Notes: a model not told the origin generated them from the sequence alone. 11,456 bases of DNA from Bacillota bacterium (GCA_023457235.1 JAEWMK010000149.1:1-11456); one strand, 5' to 3'. Shown: positions 1-6,797, counted from the first letter of the stretch. Translations and numbers: made by a program.

Positions 1-2
1 TT

Positions 3-257
3 TTTTATTCTACTGCAAGTATAATTTTACTGAACTTTTACCCTTTTGATAAGTCATTACAGTCGAAAATAATTTATATTTTTTGGTTTACTTTATTTAC
101 TCTCGCCTTTGAATTTTTATCTTTTAAGTTCGGCTTTATTAAATATAATGAGTGGAAAATTTGGTATTCTGCTTTTAGTTATCCATTATTGATTTACTTT
201 CTTCTATTACATTACAAGTTTTTTCAATGGTTGGTGAAACGGTCATTGAAGGGCTAA
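3..257 (+). CDS. C-terminal part of a CBO0543-type integral membrane protein (5' end outside window)
   Basis: An open frame enters from the left edge and runs 84 codons to TAA at 255-257, so only the C-terminus is visible. Two hydrophobic segments stand out, one around IYIFWFTLFTLAFEFLSF and one around WYSAFSYPLLIYFLLLHY. They are separated by a short charged loop containing KYNEWKIWYS, and the protein ends in a basic tail (KRSLKG). The aromatic-rich loop followed by a last membrane helix resembles the small CBO0543-type membrane proteins of Bacilli and Clostridia, whose function is unknown. That name rests on recall of the pattern, not on a search. The stop codon lies inside the left arm of the following terminator hairpin, so transcription ends immediately after the gene. 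A fragment of any other small polytopic protein would also fit. Confidence 0.6.
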   Translation, partial: FYSTASIILLNFYPFDKSLQSKIIYIFWFTLFTLAFEFLSFKFGFIKYNEWKIWYSAFSYPLLIYFLLLHYKFFQWLVKRSLKG

Positions 258-283
258 TCATTTTTAGATTAGCCGACCTTTTT
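252..283 (+). terminator. Intrinsic terminator of the membrane protein gene
   Basis: A perfect 8-bp stem, GGCTAATC (252-259) with GATTAGCC (267-274), closes a 7-nt AT loop and is followed within 4 nt by a T-run (279-282). The left arm overlaps the stop codon of the upstream gene. There is no matching A-tract on the left side, so it should not serve the convergent minus-strand phosphatase well. Confidence 0.75.
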
Positions 284-299
284 CATTACTGTACAAATG

Positions 300-770
300 T
301 TAAATCTTCTCACGACTGCGAATAAAATCAAGCAACTGCTCGCATCCATCTTTTACAAGTTCATAGGTAAGATCAAAATTCCCAGTAAAATAAGGGTCCG
401 GTACATCAACTATAGACTTATCATCAACAAAATCCATTAATCTAGCAATATAGGCTGAAGGATTTTTCCCTGCGATAACACTAATGTCATTAAGATTTTT
501 TTCGTCCATTGCAATCACATAATGAAAATGATTTAAATCTGTGCGATTTAATTGACGGGCACGAATTGAACTGTAATCAATCTTATACTCTTCTAGTTTC
601 TTTTGGGTGCCTTTATGTGGAGGCTCTCCCACGTGCCAATCTCCTGTTCCAGCGGAATCAACTTCAATTTTTCCATCCAAACCTTCTTTGATTAATAAAT
701 ACCGCAAGACCGCCTCTGCCATTGGAGAGCGACAAATATTACCAAGACAAACAAACAATACACGAATCAA
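300..770 (-). CDS. yfkJ: Low-molecular-weight protein-tyrosine phosphatase, YfkJ type
   Basis: The 156-residue product starts at the TTG at 770-768 and has the usual family length. The active-site loop CLGNICRS (nucleophile Cys8, Arg14) follows a short beta strand at the extreme N-terminus, as in all low-molecular-weight phosphatases. The C-terminal DPYF motif supplies the general acid, Asp125. Segments such as DSAGTGDWHVG and GCEQLL match my memory of Bacillus subtilis YfkJ closely. The enzyme should hydrolyse phosphotyrosine on cytosolic proteins; YfkJ has been linked to stress resistance. The frame could be extended to another TTG at 827, but that would place 19 extra residues before the catalytic strand. 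An AAGGG at 785-781 lies 10 nt before the inner TTG, and I chose that start. The gene stands alone on the minus strand, convergent with the membrane protein gene. The Cys-x5-Arg motif separates it from arsenate reductases lacking this arrangement. Confidence 0.93.
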   Translation of the reverse strand: MIRVLFVCLGNICRSPMAEAVLRYLLIKEGLDGKIEVDSAGTGDWHVGEPPHKGTQKKLEEYKIDYSSIRARQLNRTDLNHFHYVIAMDEKNLNDISVIAGKNPSAYIARLMDFVDDKSIVDVPDPYFTGNFDLTYELVKDGCEQLLDFIRSREKI

Positions 771-780
771 ATCAAAACAT

Positions 781-785
781 CCCTT
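781..785 (-). promoter_or_regulatory. Ribosome binding site that decides the TTG start of the phosphatase
   Basis: On the minus strand AAGGG is followed after 10 nt by TTG (770-768). A second good Shine-Dalgarno, AGGAGAA (857-851), lies 23 nt from the alternative TTG at 827, which is too far to serve it. Confidence 0.55.
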
Positions 786-928
786 CAAATTATCTTTATC
801 ATACAGTACAAAAGATTCTTCATCCAAAATCTGTTACGTCTAGAATTAGTTTCTCCTAATTTTACACAAAATCCAACATTTTATAAACTTATGACACCTA
901 TTTTTTCACGAGTCATAAAGTATACTTT

Positions 929-958
929 TTGACAGAAGCCGCAACCTTTTACTATAAA
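929..958 (+). promoter_or_regulatory. Likely sigma-A promoter of the MocR-type regulator
   Basis: A perfect -35 TTGACA (929-934) is separated by 18 nt from a TATAAA -10 (953-958). Transcription would begin near 965, leaving a leader of about 55 nt that carries two inverted repeats before the start codon. Confidence 0.65.
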
Positions 959-969
959 GAAGATTATAA

Positions 970-1004
970 TTGTTATATAAACAACACAATCATACAATTG
1001 TATG
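970..1004 (+). promoter_or_regulatory. Candidate autoregulatory operator with a perfect 14-bp palindrome
   Basis: CATACAATTGTATG (991-1004) is a perfect palindrome lying between the predicted transcription start and the ribosome binding site. Just upstream, TTGTT (970-974) and AACAA (980-984) form a second, looser inverted repeat. Placement downstream of the promoter fits a roadblock-type operator, as expected for an autoregulated GntR or MocR protein. Binding by the adjacent regulator is inference. Confidence 0.45.
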
Positions 1005-1020
1005 AAAAAGGATGATTATT

Positions 1021-2409
1021 ATGCCAATTAATTCTTTTGAAAACTATCCGATGAGCTGGAAACCATCTATAGATAAAAGCAAAAAGCCAATTTATCAAGT
1101 ACTAGCAGATCAATTAAAACAGGACATTGTAAATGGGGTTTTATTGCCTGGAACGAAACTTCCTCCTCAGCGAGAACTGGCCGATTATTTAGATGTAAAT
1201 CTGAGTACCATTTCAAAAGCGTTTAAAGTGTGTGTATTAAATGGCTTGTTAAGTGCATCGGTTGGAAGTGGTACTTTTGTATCATATGATGCTTTATCGA
1301 ATGCGTATTTACTTGAAGAATCGAAGCCGAAGCATTTAATTGAAATGGGGGCAACACTACCAGATAATGCTTCTTATGAGCCACTACTACTTCAACTGAA
1401 AAGTATGCTGCAAGAAACAGATTATGAAAAATGGTTTGGTTATGCTCGAGCAGGCGAAAGCTTTTGGCAAAAGGATGCCGCTATAAAGCTAATCAAAAGA
1501 GGTGGATTTGAAACAACAGTTGATCATATATTATTTGCAAATGGGGGTCAAAATGCGATTGCTGCCACACTGGCGAGTCTTTGTTGACCAGGTGATCGCA
1601 TTGGTGCTGATCATCATACGTATCCGGGCTTAAAAACTGTTGCAGCAATGCTTAGTTTGCAAGTAGTGCCGATAAAATCAGAGAACAATGAAATGAGTCC
1701 TGCTGCCTTTGAATATGCGTGTAAAAATGAGAATATTAAAGGCATTTACTTAATCCCGGATTATCATAATCCGACAACTACGCGTTTGTCAGTTGAGAAT
1801 CAAATAGCAATTGCAGAAATTGCCAATAAGTATAATCAGTTCATTATTGAAGATGCGACGTATCATCTTCACCACGAAAAGCCAATACCAGCAGTCGCAT
1901 CATTTGCACCAGATCATGTCATCCATATTGCGAGTTTATCGAAATCAATAGCACCTGGGTTACGATTAGCCTATGTAGCAGTGCCGACTCGATTCAAGGA
2001 GTTAATTTCAAGGGCGCTTTATAATTTAAATATATCCGTTTCCCCGTTATTAGCAGAATTGACAGCACGTCTTATTGTATCGAATCAGTTTGAGGACTTA
2101 ATTGAAGGACATCGGGAACAAACCTTACAAAGAAATAAACTCGTCAATCAATATTTAGCAGACTATACGTGTTTGGGTACTGAAACAGGCATCTTTCGCT
2201 GGCTGTTATTACCAAATAAGGTTACAGGTGCTGAATTTGAATCGCTAGCTGCACAGCATGGGGTACAGGTGTATGCGGCTGAACGCTTTGTTGTTGGAAA
2301 TAGTTGCCCAGAGCAGGCTGTAAGGGTTGCTGTTTGTGCACCAGAAACACTTGAAGAGCTTGAGCAAGGATTGATCATTCTTAAACGTTTACTAACCAAA
2401 CTTTCATAA
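1021..2409 (+). pseudogene. MocR-type GntR/aminotransferase regulator interrupted by an in-frame TGA
   Basis: A single reading frame of 462 residues is broken only by TGA at 1585-1587 (codon 189). The N-terminal winged helix-turn-helix of the GntR family spans about residues 23-88, with GTKLPPQRELADYL as its recognition region. An aminotransferase class I fold follows, with GGQNAI, DYHNPT and the PLP-lysine motif SLSKSIAPGLRL (Lys308), as in MocR regulators. The stop lies between LASLC and PGDRIG, in the PLP-domain core. It is most simply a CGA-to-TGA change, but the true codon is unknown. Translation would yield a 188-residue protein with an intact DNA-binding domain and a useless effector domain. 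The ATG at 1648 has no visible ribosome binding site, so independent expression of the second half is unlikely. The start at 1021 is preferred to the ATG at 1012, which abuts the AAAAAGG at 1006-1011. The family senses amino-group metabolites through PLP and usually controls neighbouring genes, here the transporter and aminotransferase. A sequencing error is possible. Confidence 0.85.
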
Positions 2410-2417
2410 AATTGTTT

Positions 2418-2450
2418 GCCATACAATTTTTATATTGTGTGGCTATTTTT
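2418..2450 (+). terminator. Terminator of the regulator gene, built from the operator half-sites
   Basis: GCCATACAAT (2418-2427) pairs with ATTGTGTGGC (2434-2443) around a 6-nt loop. Nine of ten pairs are canonical and one is wobble, and a T-rich tail (2444-2450) follows. The arms contain the same CATACAAT word seen in the palindrome upstream of the gene. Confidence 0.7.
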
Positions 2451-2528
2451 GTTAGTGTTAAAATATTTGAAATCTAGCTGAATTCTGACAGCAAAAAGAA
2501 TTAGCTTTCTAGAAAGATAGGTGAGAAT

Positions 2529-3887
2529 GTGTTAGACAATCGCGTAAAAAAGTCAGATGTTCAATTAGCTTGGTTACAAATCTACATTAATTCTTCAGAA
2601 AAACAACAACAATTATATAAAAGAACATTAATTGTTGTTGTCGTATCCCAAATTTTTGGAGGAGCGGGACTTGCAGCAGGAATAACAGTAGGGGCACTTC
2701 TAGCCCAAGACATGTTAGGTACAGATAGTGTAACGGGAATTCCGACGGCGCTATTTACTTTAGGTTCAGCAGGGGCTGCGTTACTAGTTGGACGATTTTC
2801 TCAACGATTTGGTCGTCGTGCTGGACTTGCGGGAGGATTTTTGGCTGGAGGTATCGGTGCTATCGGTGTAGTCATATCAGCATTAATGAATAGCATTCTA
2901 CTTTTATTTACTTCACTGCTTATCTACGGTGCCGGAACAGCTACAAACTTACAAGCGCGGTACGCAGGCACGGACTTGGCAAACTCATCACAAAGGGCAA
3001 AGGCTATTAGTATGGCTATGGTTTCCACCACATTTGGTGCTGTTGCAGGCCCAAATCTGGTTGAAGTAATGGGTGAGTTCGCAATATCCATAGGAATTCC
3101 TGCTTTAGCTGGTCCATTTATACTAGCTACTGCGGCGTATATACTTGCTAGTTTAGTTCTATTCAGTTTACTTCGTCCTGATCCCTTTATTGTTGCAAAA
3201 GTAATATCAGATGTGCAAAGAACAACTAGTAATTCAGTTTTAGGGGAAAATTCTAAATTATTGTCGATAAACAATCGAGGTATTTTTGCTGGAGCTGCAG
3301 TAATGGTTCTAACTCAATTTGTGATGATGGCAATTATGACGATGACACCCATACATATGGGACATCATGGACATGATTTGAATGAAGTAGGACTTGTAAT
3401 TGGATTTCATATAGGAGCTATGTTTTTGCCTTCGTTAGCAACTGGTATTCTTGTTGATAAAATTGGCCGTGCTGTTATGGCTATTGCTTCAGCTATTACT
3501 CTACTTGTTTCAGGTATTTTAGCCGCTATGGGACCTGCTGACTCGATGGGTGTACTCATTATAGCACTTGCTTTACTTGGGCTTGGCTGGAATTTTGGTT
3601 TAATTAGCGGTACAGCAATTCTTGTAGATTCAACTCCACCTTCTACTCGGGCTAAAACACAGGGCTCTGTAGATGTTTGGATTGCTTTGTCAGGGGCATT
3701 AGGAGGAGGACTATCTGGAATGGTTGTAGCACATTCTAGTTTTGCTGCCCTTTCAATTGCTGGTGCCGTACTTTCATTACTACTTATTCCAATTGTTATT
3801 TGGGCAGGTATCGACAAACAGAGGAAGTCTAATAAAATACAAATAACTGAAAATTCAGGTTATCATTCAAGTAAAGGTAGCTATTAA
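2529..3887 (+). CDS. Major facilitator superfamily transporter
   Basis: The 452-residue protein is a strongly hydrophobic, Gly/Ala-rich polytopic membrane protein with about twelve membrane spans, typical of the MFS in size and pattern. The loop after the second span carries the MFS motif A variant GRFSQRFGRR (residues 88-97). A second-half equivalent, GILVDKIGR, follows the eighth span. The N-terminus (about 30 residues) is polar and cytosolic, and the C-terminus is basic. The GTG start at 2529 is supported by AGGTGAG at 2519-2525, and the competing ATG at 2527 hits a stop after one codon. The gene lies 119 nt after the regulator and 61 nt before the aminotransferase, with no clear terminator in the second gap, so it is probably co-transcribed with the aminotransferase. 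Substrate and direction cannot be read from sequence. The context suggests an amino-group compound; drug efflux is the main alternative. Confidence 0.88.
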   Translation: MLDNRVKKSDVQLAWLQIYINSSEKQQQLYKRTLIVVVVSQIFGGAGLAAGITVGALLAQDMLGTDSVTGIPTALFTLGSAGAALLVGRFSQRFGRRAGLAGGFLAGGIGAIGVVISALMNSILLLFTSLLIYGAGTATNLQARYAGTDLANSSQRAKAISMAMVSTTFGAVAGPNLVEVMGEFAISIGIPALAGPFILATAAYILASLVLFSLLRPDPFIVAKVISDVQRTTSNSVLGENSKLLSINNRGIFAGAAVMVLTQFVMMAIMTMTPIHMGHHGHDLNEVGLVIGFHIGAMFLPSLATGILVDKIGRAVMAIASAITLLVSGILAAMGPADSMGVLIIALALLGLGWNFGLISGTAILVDSTPPSTRAKTQGSVDVWIALSGALGGGLSGMVVAHSSFAALSIAGAVLSLLLIPIVIWAGIDKQRKSNKIQITENSGYHSSKGSY

Positions 3888-3899
3888 GAACTATTAAAA

Positions 3900-3922
3900 T
3901 AATTGATAAACGCAATCAATTA
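3900..3922 (+). repeat. AT-only inverted repeat between transporter and aminotransferase
   Basis: TAATTGAT (3900-3907) and ATCAATTA (3915-3922) form an 8-bp inverted repeat with a 7-nt loop. No T-run follows, so it is not a convincing terminator. It might be a weak mRNA processing or stability element. Confidence 0.3.
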
Positions 3923-3948
3923 AGAAAAATAAAAAGGAATGTTGATAA

Positions 3949-5151
3949 ATGGAAAATAAATTAGCCGAGAGAGCTCGTTTTGTAAAATCTTCTGAGACAC
4001 GTGAAATATTGAAAGTAACAGAAAGACCAGAAGTCATTTCTTTTGCAGGAGGACTGCCAGCTCCAGAATTGTTTCCTGTAGAATCTCTTAAGGATGTATG
4101 CAATGCTGTATTGACTGAAAAAGGTGCGGATTCTCTTCAATATAGTACGACTGAAGGGTATATTCCTTTAAGAGAAGCTATTTGTCAAAGGATAAAAGTT
4201 ATTGGGATAACTTCAACTATTGACAATGTTCTTATTACATCAGGGTCCCAGCAAGCAATTGACCTTACTGGAAGATTATTTATCGATGAGGGAGATACTA
4301 TTATTTGCGAAAGCCCAACATATCTTGCAGCAATTAATGCATTCAAGTCATACAATGCCAAATTTGTTGAAGTAACAATGGATGATGATGGAATGGTGAT
4401 GGAAGCGCTAGAGAAAAAGCTGCAAGAGCATCCTAACGCAAAATTGATCTATACGATTCCAGATTTCCAAAACCCTACAGGTCGCACATTAAAACTCGAA
4501 AGACGAAAAAGAATGATTGAGCTTGCTAATCAATATGATGTGCTGATTGTAGAGGATAATCCATATGGAGCCATTAGATTTGGTGGGGAGGAACTACCGC
4601 CTGTGAAACATTTTGACACAGAGGGTAGAGTGATTTATTTAAGCACTTTCTCTAAGATTTTTACTCCCGGTCTTCGACTTGGATGGATTTGTGCAGACAA
4701 ATCTTTCATTGATAAGTACGTTGCTTTTAAGCAAATAGCTGACCTTCACACTGACAGCTTTGCTCAAAGAATTACAGCAAAGTATATGGAGCTTTACAAT
4801 ATCGAAGAGCACATTGATAAAATCAGAGCTGTTTATAAAGAAAGATGCACAGCTATGTTATCTTGTATTGAAGAATTTTTTCCAAAGAATTTGTCTTACA
4901 GTAAGCCAGAAGGTGGATTATTTATTTGGGTTGAGCTTCCTGAAGACGTTGATTCAACGCATATATTTACTGAGTGTTTGAAAAATAATGTTGCTTGTGT
5001 TCCAGGTGTGCCATTTTTTCCAAATGGTAAACAAAAAAATACATTGCGTTTAAATTATTCAAATATGTCTGTAGAGAAAATCACTGAAGGGATGAAGCGT
5101 ATGGGAGAAGTATTACATCGTGAATTAGGAAAGGAAACTACTCATATATGA
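3949..5151 (+). CDS. PLP-dependent aminotransferase class I/II, 2-aminoadipate transaminase-like
   Basis: The 400-residue product is a fold-type I aminotransferase of normal length, presumably cytosolic. It carries the N-terminal FAGGLPAPELFP segment characteristic of the LysN/KAT-II/2-aminoadipate group. Other visible motifs are TSGSQQAIDL (PLP phosphate region), FQNPTG (Asn175), VEDNPYG (Asp203), the PLP-lysine motif STFSKIFTPGLRLGW (Lys236) and the carboxylate-binding Arg367 in LRLNYS. All catalytic residues are present. The reaction would be reversible transfer of an amino group, probably to 2-oxoglutarate; the donor is unknown. The ATG at 3949 has AAAAAGGA upstream (3931-3938). The gene follows the transporter by 61 nt and resembles the effector half of the upstream MocR regulator, but it lacks a DNA-binding domain. 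This suggests a small module for uptake or export plus transamination. Specificity for 2-aminoadipate, aromatic or branched-chain amino acids cannot be separated here. Confidence 0.9.
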   Translation: MENKLAERARFVKSSETREILKVTERPEVISFAGGLPAPELFPVESLKDVCNAVLTEKGADSLQYSTTEGYIPLREAICQRIKVIGITSTIDNVLITSGSQQAIDLTGRLFIDEGDTIICESPTYLAAINAFKSYNAKFVEVTMDDDGMVMEALEKKLQEHPNAKLIYTIPDFQNPTGRTLKLERRKRMIELANQYDVLIVEDNPYGAIRFGGEELPPVKHFDTEGRVIYLSTFSKIFTPGLRLGWICADKSFIDKYVAFKQIADLHTDSFAQRITAKYMELYNIEEHIDKIRAVYKERCTAMLSCIEEFFPKNLSYSKPEGGLFIWVELPEDVDSTHIFTECLKNNVACVPGVPFFPNGKQKNTLRLNYSNMSVEKITEGMKRMGEVLHRELGKETTHI

Positions 5152-5376
5152 TTTAAACTTTATTCGACTATACATGGAGTGGTGGGCATGCAAGGCCGTC
5201 TAGGCACAGACAAGCCTTGGGCTCAGGAAGAGTCAGCTTTATAGTATTTCCTTCACGTTGTAAATTCGTGTTTTGCTGGTGGCATGCCAATGGTACATTC
5301 TTATGGTCGTAATCATGAATAAAGCCTTTTTAGTAGGGAAAAAATTTAAAAGAGTAACCAAGAAAGGAGCATTTAC
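5152..5376. other. Gene-poor, partly GC-rich intergenic stretch with a compound hairpin
   Basis: The segment around 5171-5235 is clearly more G+C-rich than its surroundings. It holds a two-part hairpin: CAAGGC (5191-5196) pairs with GCCTTG (5214-5219), then GTCT (5198-5201) with AGAC (5208-5211), around a 6-nt loop. No T-run follows, so it is not a simple terminator. Two GGCATGC words (5185-5191 and 5281-5287) are mutually complementary and could close a larger structure. Two very short open frames exist: an 18-codon frame at 5188-5244 behind GGAG, and a 21-codon frame at 5315-5380 whose TGA overlaps the next ATG. I do not recognise the region as a known riboswitch or mobile element. Confidence 0.4.
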
Positions 5377-5508
5377 ATGACCAATCAAAGTTTTCCGGTT
5401 GCAAATTTAAATGAAGAACAAATTCGTAAGGTAAAAAATCTAGAACAAGAATTAAGTCAAGAAGCAAGTGATAACGTTGTTTTGATTGCCTATGATGAGA
5501 AAAAATAA
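5377..5508 (+). CDS. Small conserved-looking 43-residue protein of unknown function
   Basis: A strong AAAGGAG (5363-5369) sits 7 nt before the ATG, and the frame ends 24 nt before a good terminator, so this is very likely a real gene. The product begins MTNQSFPVANLNEEQIRKV, continues with a charged helix-forming stretch (KNLEQELSQEAS) and ends with a short strand-like VVLIAYDEKK. There is no signal peptide, membrane segment or cysteine. The pattern (NLNEEQ, then LEQEL, then VLIAY) resembles uncharacterised small proteins I associate with Bacillales, but I cannot name a family. Its start codon overlaps the TGA of a 21-codon upstream frame (ATGA), which would permit translational coupling if that frame is translated. 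No convincing promoter was found directly upstream, so it may be read from the aminotransferase transcript. Confidence 0.75.
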   Translation: MTNQSFPVANLNEEQIRKVKNLEQELSQEASDNVVLIAYDEKK

Positions 5509-5531
5509 CTTTATTTAAAATATAGTTCTAT

Positions 5532-5559
5532 GACAGCCTTAACTCGGGCTGTCTTTTTT
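5532..5559 (+). terminator. Intrinsic terminator after the 43-residue protein gene
   Basis: GACAGCC (5532-5538) pairs perfectly with GGCTGTC (5547-5553) around an 8-nt loop, directly followed by TTTTTT (5554-5559). Confidence 0.88.
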
Positions 5560-5595
5560 AAACGCCTTTTTTAATGTACTTTTGTTATTTTGCTA

Positions 5596-5604
5596 TGGTA
5601 CAAT
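5596..5604 (+). promoter_or_regulatory. Extended -10 promoter for the YhfP-family gene
   Basis: TGGTACAAT contains the TGn extension and a TACAAT -10 hexamer (5599-5604). No good -35 lies 17 nt upstream, which is tolerated for extended -10 promoters. Transcription would start near 5611. Confidence 0.5.
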
Positions 5605-5612
5605 ATTTGTGA

Positions 5613-5631
5613 TGAATACTCTGAATATTCA
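5613..5631 (+). promoter_or_regulatory. Imperfect 19-bp palindrome at the predicted transcription start
   Basis: TGAATACTCTGAATATTCA has eight of nine complementary pairs around a central T. It begins about 9 nt after the -10, a natural operator position. The regulator is unknown. Confidence 0.4.
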
Positions 5632-5652
5632 CATTACATACCGTTATCTTTA

Positions 5653-5660
5653 GGGGGAGG
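5653..5660 (+). promoter_or_regulatory. Strong ribosome binding site fixing the TTG start of the reductase
   Basis: GGGGGAGG with a 7-nt spacer to TTG at 5668. The predicted protein then aligns in length with the family, whereas the longer frame would add 26 unsupported residues. Confidence 0.8.
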
Positions 5661-5667
5661 GTTTTTC

Positions 5668-6660
5668 TTGGAAAAAGGTTTTCGGGCATTTGTTGTAAAT
5701 AAAGAAGGGGAAGAGTTTGGTACTGGCATAAAGGAAGTTAATTTAAATGATTTACCAGAGGGAGAGGTAACAATCCGGGTTGCTTTTTCAAGTGTTAATT
5801 ACAAAGATGGGTTAGCCAGTACTCCAAATGGCAAAATTGTAAGATCCTATCCATTCATACCAGGTATCGACCTTGCTGGAACAGTAGTTGATTCAAAGGA
5901 TTCCAGATATCATGAGGGCGATGAGGTTATTGTTACAAGTTACGAGCTTGGAGTATCTCACTACGGCGGTTTTAGCGAATATGCAAGGGTGCCCGCTGAT
6001 TGGATCGTTCCACTTCCGGAAGGGCTAACTTTAAAAGAGGCTATGATTTACGGTACCGCTGGTTTTACAGCTGCATTGTCTATTGATCGCTTAGAAAAAA
6101 ATGGACTTCGTCCTGAGTTAGGCGATGTTCTTGTAACAGGAGCTACAGGAGGAGTTGGCAGCATGGCTGTAGCAATGTTGGCAAAAAAAGGCTATAACGT
6201 CATAGCCAGTACTGGTAAAGAGTCAGAGCATAGCTTTTTACGTGACCTCGGAGCGAAAGAAATTCTATCTCGTGAAGAGATTGTAGGAGACAAAATACCG
6301 GCTCTAGGAAAACAACGTTGGGCTGCCGCAGTAGATCCAGTTGGAGGTAAAACCTTGGCTGCGATTGCATCTCAATTAAACTATCTAGGTGCCGTTGCGG
6401 TTAGTGGTTTAACGGGCGGTGGCGAAGTACCAACAACGGTATTTCCATATATTCTTCGAGGTGTTAGTATTCTTGGCGTTGATTCCGTATATTGTCCAAT
6501 GGAAACCAGAAAAGAACTATGGGACCGCATGGCTGACGATTTAAAACCTGACCATTTATTAAATACGATTGGGCATGAAATTACTTTGGATGAATTACCT
6601 AAAGCATTATCGTCTATTTTAGAGGGAAAATCCAAAGGTAGAGTTGTTGTGAAGTTATAA
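5668..6660 (+). CDS. yhfP: Zinc-independent medium-chain reductase, YhdH/YhfP family (quinone oxidoreductase / acrylyl-CoA reductase type)
   Basis: The product is 330 residues from the TTG at 5668, the same length I recall for B. subtilis YhfP. GGGGGAGG (5653-5660) lies 7 nt upstream, which makes this TTG far better than more distal in-frame starts. The N-terminal GroES-like domain contains SSVNYKDGLA and FIPGIDLAGTV. The nucleotide-binding domain carries VTGATGGVGSMA (Gly-rich loop, about 157-167) and the family motif YGTAGFTA. Structural and catalytic zinc ligands of classical alcohol dehydrogenases are absent, as expected for this branch. Relatives reduce acrylyl-CoA or quinone-like alkenes with NADPH, in the cytosol. 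The substrate here is unproven. The gene is monocistronic between two terminators, with an extended -10 promoter and a palindrome that may be an operator. Confidence 0.92.
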   Translation: MEKGFRAFVVNKEGEEFGTGIKEVNLNDLPEGEVTIRVAFSSVNYKDGLASTPNGKIVRSYPFIPGIDLAGTVVDSKDSRYHEGDEVIVTSYELGVSHYGGFSEYARVPADWIVPLPEGLTLKEAMIYGTAGFTAALSIDRLEKNGLRPELGDVLVTGATGGVGSMAVAMLAKKGYNVIASTGKESEHSFLRDLGAKEILSREEIVGDKIPALGKQRWAAAVDPVGGKTLAAIASQLNYLGAVAVSGLTGGGEVPTTVFPYILRGVSILGVDSVYCPMETRKELWDRMADDLKPDHLLNTIGHEITLDELPKALSSILEGKSKGRVVVKL

Positions 6661-6679
6661 AACTACTAAATTAATTAAT

Positions 6680-6718
6680 AAAGAGTAGACAACCTTTCGT
6701 TGTATCTACTCTTTTTTT
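6680..6718 (+). terminator. Intrinsic terminator after the reductase
   Basis: AAAGAGTAGA (6680-6689) pairs with TCTACTCTTT (6705-6714). The inner pairing CAAC/GTTG closes a 5-nt loop with a 2-nt bulge, and the T-run continues to 6718. Confidence 0.9.
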
Positions 6719-6760
6719 CATATAAATAGGATTAAAAGGTCTAAAGCCTTCGTTTTCTGC

Positions 6761-6797
6761 ATACAATTCCCTGATCGAGTTAATAGGGGGATTGTAT
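6761..6797 (+). promoter_or_regulatory. Inverted repeat enclosing the capA-like ribosome binding site
   Basis: ATACAAT (6761-6767) is the exact complement of ATTGTAT (6791-6797), which ends immediately before the ATG at 6798. CCC (6769-6771) can further pair with GGG inside the AGGGGG Shine-Dalgarno (6785-6790), flanked by two T-G wobbles. In RNA this would hide the ribosome binding site. In DNA the two half-sites could bind a dimeric regulator. TACAAT (6762-6767) could also be a -10 hexamer, though without a visible -35. Confidence 0.5.

Noticed and set aside
771..827. Longer phosphatase starting at TTG 827
   Set aside because: It adds 19 residues before the catalytic strand, and the only good ribosome binding site nearby is 23 nt away.
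1585..1587. TGA as a selenocysteine codon
   Set aside because: No selenocysteine role is known at this place in aminotransferase-fold regulators, and no stem-loop resembling a bacterial SECIS is evident just downstream.
2163..2426. Minus-strand open frame of 87 codons opposite the regulator
   Set aside because: It overlaps a recognisable coding frame, has a low-complexity Ser/Thr/Ala-rich translation and no family motifs.
2435..2464. Promoter for the MFS gene (TTGTGT, 18 nt, TAAAAT)
   Set aside because: The -35 matches consensus at only half its positions and lies inside the terminator stem, so the support is too weak.
2924..3817. Two long minus-strand frames opposite the MFS gene
   Set aside because: They mirror the hydrophobic codons of the transporter, which is strongly supported on the plus strand; neither has a ribosome binding site or recognisable domain.
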